DNA of 64,000 bases from the NCBI RefSeq assembly GCF_009861525.1, contig NZ_WVHL01000003.1:62001-126000 (forward strand), written 5' to 3'. The notes beneath the pieces were generated by a model. It had not been told where the DNA came from and ran no database searches. It saw only the letters and a program-made list of their open reading frames with translations. The DNA comes from Pseudomonas sp. LD120 (GTDB lineage: Bacteria > Pseudomonadota > Gammaproteobacteria > Pseudomonadales > Pseudomonadaceae). This document shows positions 49,219 through 58,435 of this stretch, in pieces (position 1 is the first letter of the stretch; every line of letters starts with the position of its first letter). Position numbers and translations under genes: made by a program.

Positions 49219-49740
49219 ATGGAATACCTGTTCACCCTCAACTATCTGCTGCCGCTGGAGGGCTGTGATCCGCTGCAATTGGTGGAGCGCCTCGGTGCGG
49301 CGGGGTGCACTGACGCCCTGGTCGGCACCGGCCTGGCCGGGCGCCTGGCCCTGGAGTTCAGTCGCGAGGCCGAGAGTGCCGAGGCGGCGCTGCTCAGTGC
49401 CCTGGGGGATATCAAGCGGATCATCCCCGAGGCGCGGCTGGTGGAGGTCAGCCCGGATTTCGTCGGCCTCAGCGAGATCGCCGAGATCGTCGGGGTGTCG
49501 CGGCAGAACATGCGCAAGCTGATGCTCGGCCACGCCGACAGCTTTCCCCTGGCGATCCATGAGGGCAGCACCTCGCTGTGGCATCTGGCGGAGGTCCTGA
49601 GCTGGCTGGACAGCAAGGGCGGCTACCCCCTCAAGCACCCGGTGATCGAGGTGGCGCGGGTGGCACAGCAGGTGAACACCGCCAAGGAGTCGCAGCGCAT
49701 CGGCCCCCTCAGTGGTGAACTGTTGGCCCTGTTGGGCTGA
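49219..49740 (+). CDS. HTH DNA-binding partner protein (candidate antitoxin/regulator)
   Basis: ATG 49219 with CAGGAG upstream; 173 residues. Residues about 1-78 form an alpha/beta domain that is not recognised; residues about 83-103 (GLSEIAEIVGVSRQNMRKLML) are a helix-turn-helix. It is coupled to the Cys-rich gene before it, and a palindrome overlies their promoter, so autoregulation is likely. Antitoxins of HicB type also end in an HTH, but similarity outside that part is weak. Confidence 0.7.
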   Translation: MEYLFTLNYLLPLEGCDPLQLVERLGAAGCTDALVGTGLAGRLALEFSREAESAEAALLSALGDIKRIIPEARLVEVSPDFVGLSEIAEIVGVSRQNMRKLMLGHADSFPLAIHEGSTSLWHLAEVLSWLDSKGGYPLKHPVIEVARVAQQVNTAKESQRIGPLSGELLALLG

Positions 49741-49751
49741 CGGGGCAGGGC

Positions 49752-50456
49752 TTAGCGCCGGGCCACGTCGGAGAAGTAGAACTTGTCCAGGGTGTGCCGT
49801 GATTCGGTGTATTCGAACTGCCGCCCGTCCTGCAGAAAGGTCTGGTTGCTCACCACGATCACATGACTCTGGCCGTCCAGGTCGAGCAACTGCTGGTCGT
49901 CCTTGCTTCGCGGACTGGCCTCGATGGTGCGCTGGGCATAGCTGATGTTCAGTTGCAGGGTCTGTTCGATGTAGGCGTAGATCGAATGCTCAGCGATCTC
50001 TCGGTCCAGCCCCGGAATCAGCTCGGCGACGAAATGGTTGATGTCGAGAATCACCCGCTTGCCGTCGATTCGCCGCACGCGCTTGATGCGGGTGATCAGG
50101 CTGCCTTCTTGCGCCTGCAGGTGATTGAGCAGCGCGCCTTGCAGGGGGAACTGGCTGAACTCCACCACCTCGGTGCTGACGTCATCCCCCAGGCGCGGAT
50201 AGGTTTCCTGGAAGCTGACGATGCCGCCCAGCTGAAACTCGATGGGATTGGGCGAGAGCACGAAGGTGCCCTTGCCATGGATCTTCTGCGCGAAGCCGCG
50301 CTCCTGCAGCAGTTCGATGGCCTTGCGCACGGTGCCGCGGCTGGCCTGGTAGCTGTCCATCAGTTCGCTTTCCGAAGGCAGCCGGGCGCCACGCTCAAGA
50401 CGTTCGGTGGTGATGCTGGCAAGCAGATCGCTGTAGATCTGGTTGTATTTGCTCAT
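49752..50456 (-). CDS. treR: Trehalose operon repressor TreR
   Basis: The 234-residue GntR/HutC-type regulator has an N-terminal winged HTH (about 5-70, RLPSESELMDSYQASRGTVRKAIELL) and a UTRA ligand domain. TreR proteins bind trehalose-6-phosphate. It is divergent from treP; two operator-like palindromes lie in between at 50590-50633. Confidence 0.95.
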   Translation of the reverse strand: MSKYNQIYSDLLASITTERLERGARLPSESELMDSYQASRGTVRKAIELLQERGFAQKIHGKGTFVLSPNPIEFQLGGIVSFQETYPRLGDDVSTEVVEFSQFPLQGALLNHLQAQEGSLITRIKRVRRIDGKRVILDINHFVAELIPGLDREIAEHSIYAYIEQTLQLNISYAQRTIEASPRSKDDQQLLDLDGQSHVIVVSNQTFLQDGRQFEYTESRHTLDKFYFSDVARR

Positions 50457-50589
50457 GGGATGGCTCTGTGCCGGACTGTGCTCAAGGCAGGCACCTTAAG
50501 GGCTGGACGGGGCATTTGTCCATGCGCCCGGGCCAGGCTTCCCCAGGCGCAAACCGCCCGGCACAAGGCGGTGGCGGAAGAAAATTTCA

Positions 50590-50633
50590 AACTCGTCTGT
50601 ACGAGTTGTTGATTTAACTCGTACAGACGAGTA
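50590..50633. promoter_or_regulatory. Twin mirrored TreR-type operators
   Basis: ACTCGTCTGTACGAGT (50591-50606) and ACTCGTACAGACGAGT (50617-50632) are both palindromic, and the second is the reverse complement of the first, so the pair is itself an inverted repeat with centres 26 bp apart. They lie 55 bp before treP and 135 bp before treR, the expected place for TreR binding. Confidence 0.85.
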
Positions 50634-50687
50634 ATTTGCCCCTCGGCGTGCTGCCAATAACAAAAAACCTCAGGTGGAAGAACAAGC

Positions 50688-52130
50688 ATGAGCCACGACT
50701 ATTCAACGATCGCCAGCGAGTTGCTGCACAGCCTCGGTGGTGCCGACAACCTCGAACAGGCGGCCCACTGCGTGACCCGCCTGCGCCTGGCCCTCAAGGA
50801 CCCGAACCTCGTCGACAGCGCCAGCCTCAACCAGATCGACCTGGTCAAGGGATCGTTCTTCACCGGCGGCTTGTTCCAGGTGGTGATCGGCCCGGGCGAG
50901 GTGGAAAAGGTCTACGCGGCCTTGCGCGAGCAGACCGGTCTTGCGGCGGCGACCATTGCTGATGTGAAAGACAAGGGCGCGCAAAAAACCAACGCGATGC
51001 AGCGTCTGGTACGAGTCTTTTCCGATGTGTTCATGCCCATCCTGCCGGCCTTGATCATTGCTGGCCTGTTGATGGGGGTGAACAACCTGCTGGGCGCCAA
51101 GGGCATGTTCATCGAGGGCAAGACCCTGCTGGAGGCCTACCCAGGGCTGGACGGGTTGTGGAGCCTGATCAACCTGATGGCCAACACCTCCTTTGTATTT
51201 CTCCCGGCCCTGGTGGGCTGGTCGGCGGCCAAGCGCTTTGGCGGCAGCGAGATCCTCGGCATCGTCCTGGGCCTGATGCTGGTGCATCCGGACCTGCTCA
51301 ACGCCTGGAACTACGGCAAGGCGGTGGCCGGGCTGGACGGTCAAAGCCTGCCGTACTTCGACATTCTTGGCCTGTTCCAGATCGAGAAGGTTGGCTATCA
51401 GGGGCAGATCCTGCCGATCCTGCTGGCGGCCTATGTGATGAGCGTGATCGAAAAGTGGCTGCGGGCCCGGGTGCCCAACGCCATCACCCTGCTGGTGGTG
51501 CCCATCACCACCATCGTGGTCACGGGTGTGCTGGCCCTGGCGATCATCGGCCCGGTGACCCGGCACCTGGGCATCTTGATCACTGAAGGCGTGGTCACGC
51601 TGTTCGACCTGGCGCCTGTGCTCGGCGGCGCGATCTTCGGCCTGCTCTACGCGCCGTTGGTGATCACCGGCATGCATCACATGTTCCTCGCGGTCGACCT
51701 GCAACTGATCTCCACTCAGGGAGGCACCTTCATCTGGCCAATGATTGTCATGTCCAATCTGGCCCAGGGCAGCGCGGCCCTGGCGGTGTTCATCATGAGT
51801 CGCAACGCCCGGGATCGCAGCATGGCTTCGACTTCGGCGATTTCCGCCTATTTCGGTATCACCGAACCGGCGATGTTCGGCGTCAACCTGCGCTACAAGT
51901 TTCCCTTTTACGCCGCGTTGGTCGGCTCGGCCCTGGGCAGCATCTTTCTTTCGCTGAACAAGGTCCAGGCCTCGGCCATCGGTGTGGGCGGGCTGCCGGG
52001 GTTCATCTCGATCATTGTGCAGTACATCCCGATGTTCGTCATGGGCATGGTCATCGCCCTGGTGGTGCCCTTCGTCCTGACCTGCGGCCTGAGTATGAAG
52101 ATCATCCGCCCCGGCTACCGCGTGGCCTGA
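50688..52130 (+). CDS. treP: Trehalose-specific PTS EIIBC component
   Basis: The 480-residue protein has an N-terminal EIIB domain with phospho-Cys28 (AAHCVTRLRL) and a C-terminal EIIC domain of about ten membrane helices (from about residue 105). It imports trehalose as trehalose-6-phosphate. It lacks its own EIIA; the fused EIIA-HPr-EI at 55233 supplies phosphate. AAGCATG context and the TreR sites place it first in the operon. Confidence 0.96.
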   Translation: MSHDYSTIASELLHSLGGADNLEQAAHCVTRLRLALKDPNLVDSASLNQIDLVKGSFFTGGLFQVVIGPGEVEKVYAALREQTGLAAATIADVKDKGAQKTNAMQRLVRVFSDVFMPILPALIIAGLLMGVNNLLGAKGMFIEGKTLLEAYPGLDGLWSLINLMANTSFVFLPALVGWSAAKRFGGSEILGIVLGLMLVHPDLLNAWNYGKAVAGLDGQSLPYFDILGLFQIEKVGYQGQILPILLAAYVMSVIEKWLRARVPNAITLLVVPITTIVVTGVLALAIIGPVTRHLGILITEGVVTLFDLAPVLGGAIFGLLYAPLVITGMHHMFLAVDLQLISTQGGTFIWPMIVMSNLAQGSAALAVFIMSRNARDRSMASTSAISAYFGITEPAMFGVNLRYKFPFYAALVGSALGSIFLSLNKVQASAIGVGGLPGFISIIVQYIPMFVMGMVIALVVPFVLTCGLSMKIIRPGYRVA

Positions 52131-52143
52131 CTCGGTTCTTCAG

Positions 52144-52161
52144 GCGCCGGCTCGCCGGCGA
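52144..52161. repeat. Short REP-like palindrome between treP and treC
   Basis: CGCCGGCTCGCCGGCGAG is palindromic and resembles the core of the GCCGGC REP class. It may lower read-through or protect the upstream message. Confidence 0.5.
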
Positions 52162-52190
52162 GTGCCTTCACCTCTTTCCAAGGAATCCCC

Positions 52191-53837
52191 ATGCAAGACT
52201 GGCAGCGTTCGGTGATCTATCAGATCTACCCGAAAAGTTTTCACAGCCACTCAGGGCAGGCCACCGGCGATCTGTTGGGGGTGGTGGACAAGCTCGACTA
52301 CCTGCAATGGCTGGGGGTCGATTGCCTGTGGCTGACCCCGTTCCTGCGTTCGCCGCAACGGGACAATGGCTATGACATCAGCGATTACTACGCCATCGAT
52401 CCCAGCTACGGCAGCATGGCCGACTGCGACTTGCTGATCGCCGAAGCCGGCAAGCGCGGGATCAAGCTGATGCTGGACATCGTGGTCAACCACACCTCCA
52501 TCGAACACACCTGGTTCCAGCAAGCCCGCAGCAGCCTGGACAACCCGTACCGGGACTTCTACATCTGGCGCGACGAACCCAACAACTGGGAATCCAAGTT
52601 CGGCGGCTCCGCCTGGGAATACGAGGCCCAGACCGGGCAGTACTACCTGCACCTGTTCGATCACACCCAGGCCGACCTCAACTGGGACAACCCCCAGGTG
52701 CGCGCCGAGGTGTTCAAGATGATGCGCTTCTGGCGCGACAAGGGCGTCGGCGGTTTCCGCCTTGACGTGATCAACCTGATCTCCAAACCGGCGGATTTCC
52801 CCGAGGATCAGAGTGACGGCCGCCGCTTCTATACCGACGGCCCCAACGTTCACCAGTACCTGCAGGAAATGCACCGGGAAGTGTTCGCCGGCCACGATCT
52901 GGTGAATGTCGGCGAGATGTCCTCCACCCGCCTGGAACATTGCATCCGCTATTCCCATCCGGAGTCGAAGGAGCTGTCGATGACCTTCAACTTCCATCAC
53001 CTGAAGGTGGACTACCCCAACCAGCAGAAGTGGTTGTGGGCCGATTTCGACTTCCTCGAACTCAAGCGCATCCTCTCGGATTGGCAAACCGGCATGCAGG
53101 CCGGCGGCGGTTGGAATGCGCTGTTCTGGTGTAACCACGACCAGCCGCGGGTGGTCTCGCGCTTTGGCGATGACGGCGAGCATCGGGTGGTGTCGGCGAA
53201 GATGCTGGCCACGGCGTTGCACCTGCTCCAGGGCACGCCCTTTGTGTACCAGGGCGAAGAACTGGGCATGACCAATCCGCACTTCGAGCGCATCGAGCAG
53301 TACCGCGATGTCGAAACCCTGAACATCCACCGCCTCAAGCGCGAGGCCGGCGAAGACCCGCAGGCCATCATGGCGGCGATCCAGCAGAAATCCCGGGACA
53401 ACGGGCGCACGCCGATGCAGTGGAATGCCGGGATCAATGCCGGTTTCAGCAGCGCCGAGCCCTGGATCGGGATACCGGCCAACGCCAGCCAGATCAATGT
53501 CGAGGCGCAACTCGACGACGAAGAATCCGTGCTGCATCACTATCGCCGGCTGATTGCCTTGCGCCGCCATGAGGCGCTGATCCAGCACGGCCTCTATCGC
53601 CAGCTGCTGCCCGAGCATTGGCAGGCCTGGGCCTATCTGCGCGAAGGCGAGGGCGAGCGCCTGCTGGTGGTGAACAACTTCTACGGCGCCCCGTGCGAGG
53701 TCGAGTTGCCGGAAGCGGTAATCGGCGCAGGCATGCATCAGCGCCTGCTGATCAGCAACTACCCGGACCACGAGCCGCGCAGCCAGCACTTGCACCTGCG
53801 GCCTTACGAGTCCTTCGTCCTGCACTTGACCCTGTAG
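52191..53837 (+). CDS. treC: Trehalose-6-phosphate hydrolase (alpha,alpha-phosphotrehalase)
   Basis: The 548-residue GH13 enzyme has the four conserved regions: DIVVNHTS, GFRLDVINLI (catalytic Asp), GEMSST (acid Glu in this stretch) and FWCNHDQPR. It splits trehalose-6-phosphate into glucose and glucose-6-phosphate. AAGGAATCCCC lies before the ATG. In Pseudomonas this gene is sometimes called treA. Confidence 0.95.
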   Translation: MQDWQRSVIYQIYPKSFHSHSGQATGDLLGVVDKLDYLQWLGVDCLWLTPFLRSPQRDNGYDISDYYAIDPSYGSMADCDLLIAEAGKRGIKLMLDIVVNHTSIEHTWFQQARSSLDNPYRDFYIWRDEPNNWESKFGGSAWEYEAQTGQYYLHLFDHTQADLNWDNPQVRAEVFKMMRFWRDKGVGGFRLDVINLISKPADFPEDQSDGRRFYTDGPNVHQYLQEMHREVFAGHDLVNVGEMSSTRLEHCIRYSHPESKELSMTFNFHHLKVDYPNQQKWLWADFDFLELKRILSDWQTGMQAGGGWNALFWCNHDQPRVVSRFGDDGEHRVVSAKMLATALHLLQGTPFVYQGEELGMTNPHFERIEQYRDVETLNIHRLKREAGEDPQAIMAAIQQKSRDNGRTPMQWNAGINAGFSSAEPWIGIPANASQINVEAQLDDEESVLHHYRRLIALRRHEALIQHGLYRQLLPEHWQAWAYLREGEGERLLVVNNFYGAPCEVELPEAVIGAGMHQRLLISNYPDHEPRSQHLHLRPYESFVLHLTL

Positions 53838-55172
<1,335 letters not shown>

Positions 55173-55232
55173 GCGATGCTGTCGGGGCTCGCGCTCCATC
55201 GGCACTTCAAGGAATCATTAGCAGGTGACGTC

Positions 55233-57770
55233 ATGGCCATAACCCAACCCTTGCAATTGCTCGCGCCCCTGTCCGGGGTGCTGCTGCCCCTGGATCAGGT
55301 CCCGGACCCGGTGTTTTCCAGCCGGGTGATCGGTGACGGGCTGTGCATCGACCCGACTACCCAGACCCTCTGCGCGCCGCTGTCCGGAGTGATCAGCAAC
55401 CTGCAGCACAGCGGTCATGCGCTGAGCATTACCGGCGAACAGGGGCATCAGGTGCTGATGCACATCGGGCTGGACACGGTGAACCTGGCGGGCAAGGGCT
55501 TCACCTGTCTGGTCGAGGAAGGCCAGCAAGTGGCGGCCGGCCAGCCGCTGATCGAGTTCGATGCCGATTACCTGGCCCAGCATGCCCGCAGCCTGTTGAC
55601 CCTGATGCTGGTGGTCAGTGGCGAGGCGCTGACGGGGCTGGTCACCGACAGCGTGCTGGTGGAAGCAGGGCAGCCGGTGTTGCAGATCGAGCCTGCCGGC
55701 GAGGAGAACGGCGCCGAGCCCCAGGCCGAGGACGCTGAAGCCGTGTTTTCCCAGCCGTTGATCCTGGCCAATCCCCAGGGGCTGCACGCTCGCCCGGCGG
55801 CGTTGCTGGCCCAGGCCGCCAAGGGCTTTGCCGCGAGTATCAGCCTGCACCGGCGTGAGGATTCGGCCAATGCCAAGTCCCTGGTGTCGATCATGGCGTT
55901 GCAGACGGTGCAGGGCGATGTTTTGCAGGTCAGCGCCGCCGGCGAGGATGCCGAGCGGGCGATTCAGGCTCTGGTGCAACTGCTGGCTTCCGGTTGTGGC
56001 GAGAACGTCCGGGCTGCGGCGCCCGGTCTGCAGCCGGCAGCGGCGCTGGATGAGACGCCGGGGACGGTTCTGCGGGGCGTCTGTGCGTCCCCGGGTTCAG
56101 CGGTCGGCCAGGTGGTGCAGGTGGCTGAACAGCGCCTGCCGATAACGGAGTGCGCGGCGAACCCGCAGCAGGAGCGCGAAGTGCTGGAGCAGGCCTTGCG
56201 CGAAGCGGTCCGGGACCTGCAACAGCTACGGGACAACGCCCTGGGGGAGGCGCAAGAGGAAATCTTCCGTGCCCACCAGGAACTCCTCGACGACCCGAGC
56301 CTGCTGGAGCAAGCCCACGCCCTGATCGCCACCGGCAAGAGCGCCGCCTTTGCCTGGAACGCTGCCATCGAGGCCACCGCCGAGCTGTTCAAGGGCTTGG
56401 GCAGCTCGCTGCTGGCTGAGCGTGCGGTGGATCTGGCGGATGTCGGCCAGCGGGTGCTCAAGCGGATGCTCGGGTTGCAAGAGCATGCCCTGAGCCTGCC
56501 GGACCAGGCCATTCTGATTGCCGAGCAACTGACCCCCTCGCAGACTGCCAGCCTGGACACGGCCAAGGTACTGGGGTTTGCCACCGTCGGCGGTGGCGCC
56601 ACCAGCCACGTGGCGATTCTGGCTCGGGCCCTGGGCTTGCCGGCCATCTGTGGCCTGCCGTCATGGGTCCTGTCGCTGGCCAATGGCACCCGCATTCTGC
56701 TGGATGCCGACCGCGGCGAGCTGCACCCGGACCCGGACCCTCAGCACCTGCAGCAACTGCAGTCGCAGCGTCAGCAGCAACGTCTGCGTCAGCGCCAGGA
56801 CCTGGCCCAGGCGGCGTGGCCGGCGGTGACCCGTGACGGTCATCATCTGGAGGTCACGGCCAACATTGCCTCCCTGGCAGAGGCTGAGCAGGCCATGAGT
56901 CTGGGCGGCGAAGGCGTCGGTCTGTTGCGTTCGGAATTCCTCTACCAGGACCGTGGCCACGCCCCCAGTCCCGAGGAGCAGGCCGACACCTACCAAGCCA
57001 TTGCCCGGGCCTTGGGGCCGACGCGCAATCTGGTGGTGCGCACCCTGGACGTGGGCGGCGACAAGCCTCTGGCGTATGTGCCCATGGACCGCGAGGCCAA
57101 CCCCTTTCTCGGCCTGCGGGGTATCCGCCTGTGCCTGGCGCGTCCCGAATTGCTGCGCGAGCAGTTCCGAGCAATTCTCGCCAGCGCCGGACAGACCCGT
57201 CTGCACATCATGTTGCCGATGGTCAGCCAACTGGCGGAGCTGCGCCAGGCGCGCCAACTACTCGATGACGAGGTTCGGGCTCTGGGCCTGGCGCAGCGGC
57301 CCAAGTTGGGCATCATGATCGAAGTGCCTTCGGCGGCCTTGATGGCTGATCGCTTCGCTCCAGAGGTGGATTTCTTCTCCATCGGCACCAACGACCTGAC
57401 CCAATACACCCTGGCCATGGACCGGGATCATCCGCGCCTGGCCAGCCAGGCCGACAGCTTCCATCCCTCGGTGCTGCGCCTGATTGCCCGCACGGTGCAA
57501 GCCGCGCATGCCCACGGCAAGTGGGTGGGCGTCTGCGGCGCGCTGGCTTCCGAAACCCTGGCGGTGCCGTTGTTGCTGGGGCTGGGCGTGGATGAACTGT
57601 CGGTGAGTGTGCCGCTGATTCCTGCCATCAAGGCCCGGGTCCGGGAACTGGATTTGAGCGAGTGTCAGGCTTTGGCCGCAAGGATCATCGACCTGGAAGA
57701 CGCAGTTCAGGTACGTGAATACCTGCAACAGCAGCACGTCGCCGCCGACTCACTGATTCTGGAGAACTGA
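55233..57770 (+). CDS. Fused PTS EIIA(Glc)-HPr-Enzyme I phosphotransferase
   Basis: The 845-residue protein carries an EIIA of glucose type (about 10-150; His62 and phospho-His77 in LMHIGLDTV), HPr (about 172-260; His185 in NPQGLHARPAALL) and Enzyme I (about 275-840; His459 in GGGATSHVAILARALGLPAICG; GTNDLTQYTLAMDR). It passes phosphate from PEP to TreP. The order is like NagF of the GlcNAc system, and unlike FruB, whose EIIA is of fructose type. It ends two bases before the EIIB-like gene. Confidence 0.95.
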   Translation: MAITQPLQLLAPLSGVLLPLDQVPDPVFSSRVIGDGLCIDPTTQTLCAPLSGVISNLQHSGHALSITGEQGHQVLMHIGLDTVNLAGKGFTCLVEEGQQVAAGQPLIEFDADYLAQHARSLLTLMLVVSGEALTGLVTDSVLVEAGQPVLQIEPAGEENGAEPQAEDAEAVFSQPLILANPQGLHARPAALLAQAAKGFAASISLHRREDSANAKSLVSIMALQTVQGDVLQVSAAGEDAERAIQALVQLLASGCGENVRAAAPGLQPAAALDETPGTVLRGVCASPGSAVGQVVQVAEQRLPITECAANPQQEREVLEQALREAVRDLQQLRDNALGEAQEEIFRAHQELLDDPSLLEQAHALIATGKSAAFAWNAAIEATAELFKGLGSSLLAERAVDLADVGQRVLKRMLGLQEHALSLPDQAILIAEQLTPSQTASLDTAKVLGFATVGGGATSHVAILARALGLPAICGLPSWVLSLANGTRILLDADRGELHPDPDPQHLQQLQSQRQQQRLRQRQDLAQAAWPAVTRDGHHLEVTANIASLAEAEQAMSLGGEGVGLLRSEFLYQDRGHAPSPEEQADTYQAIARALGPTRNLVVRTLDVGGDKPLAYVPMDREANPFLGLRGIRLCLARPELLREQFRAILASAGQTRLHIMLPMVSQLAELRQARQLLDDEVRALGLAQRPKLGIMIEVPSAALMADRFAPEVDFFSIGTNDLTQYTLAMDRDHPRLASQADSFHPSVLRLIARTVQAAHAHGKWVGVCGALASETLAVPLLLGLGVDELSVSVPLIPAIKARVRELDLSECQALAARIIDLEDAVQVREYLQQQHVAADSLILEN

Positions 57771-57772
57771 AG

Positions 57773-58063
57773 ATGTTCGAGAGATTGCAACGGGCGTTCT
57801 GGAAGGCCCTGACTCCAGACCTGATCCCGGATCAGCCGACCGCCTCCAAGGCCTGCGGCCGTACTCTGAATGAGGCGATGCTGGCGGCGTTGGGGGGGCG
57901 CGCCAACATCAAGAGCCAGCAACCATTGGCCCTGACCCGGCTGCGCCTGGAGTTGCATGATCCGCAGCTGCTGGACAGCAGTGCCTTGCGCGTGGCGGGG
58001 GTGCCGGCCGTGATGCCCCTGGCCGGTGGCGTGGTGCATCTGTTGTTGGGGTTGCAGGGCTGA
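57773..58063 (+). CDS. EIIB-like PTS protein lacking the phospho-cysteine
   Basis: The 96-residue protein has the EIIB fold pattern MLAALGGRANIKS ... TRLRLELHDPQLLDSSALRVAGV, as in glucose-type EIIB domains where the pattern is GGxxNI ... CxTRLR. At the Cys position it has Leu-Ala, and the only cysteine (Cys28) lies in the N-terminal part. The N-terminal 30 residues are extra. It cannot carry phosphate in the usual way; it may be a regulator, an accessory subunit, or a relic. It is the last gene of the trehalose cluster. Confidence 0.75.
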   Translation: MFERLQRAFWKALTPDLIPDQPTASKACGRTLNEAMLAALGGRANIKSQQPLALTRLRLELHDPQLLDSSALRVAGVPAVMPLAGGVVHLLLGLQG

Positions 58064-58068
58064 AGGCT

Positions 58069-58092
58069 TTTTCGCCGGCACACCGGGCTCCA
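58069..58092. repeat. Single REP element
   Basis: TTCGCCGGCACACCGGGCTCCAG is one copy of the GCCGGC REP class, directly before the MITE-like element. The rest of 58241-58435 holds only a weak REP-like palindrome near 58262-58290 and the leader of the multicopper oxidase. Confidence 0.6.
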
Positions 58093-58095
58093 GCA

Positions 58096-58240
58096 CAGGC
58101 TGCGTGAAAACGTCGCGAGTGAAGGCAAAAAAAGGCGAAGAACGGCCGGGGGGCGCGTTCGACTTTAGGAGCCTAAATGAGCATTCCGATCGGACTCGCG
58201 TCCGAGCCTGTTTTTAACGCAGTAGTTTTCACACAGCCTG
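58096..58240. mobile_element. MITE-like element related to the IS at 35041
   Basis: CAGGCTGCGTGAAAAC (58096-58111) and GTTTTCACACAGCCTG (58225-58240) are inverted with one mismatch in 16. They differ by one base from the IS ends at 35041/36017 when the right end is compared. The 145-bp interior has no ORF. No target duplication is clear. It is probably an internally deleted derivative of an IS1182-type element that could be moved in trans. Confidence 0.75.
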
Positions 58241-58435
58241 AAGCCTGAGCAAGCGCCATGTAACCGGCGCCAGGTCCTGGCTGGCCGGCGAACAGGCCCT
58301 TGAAAGCACACCCTGCTTCCCCACCCCGTCTGCGTCCCGTCGCCGCGTAGGCCTTACTGTTTCTCAACTGCGGGTGTATCGTATTCGCCTTTTGCGGGCC
58401 AGGGCCCGCTGTGCATACGTGAGGTAGTTGAGTCC

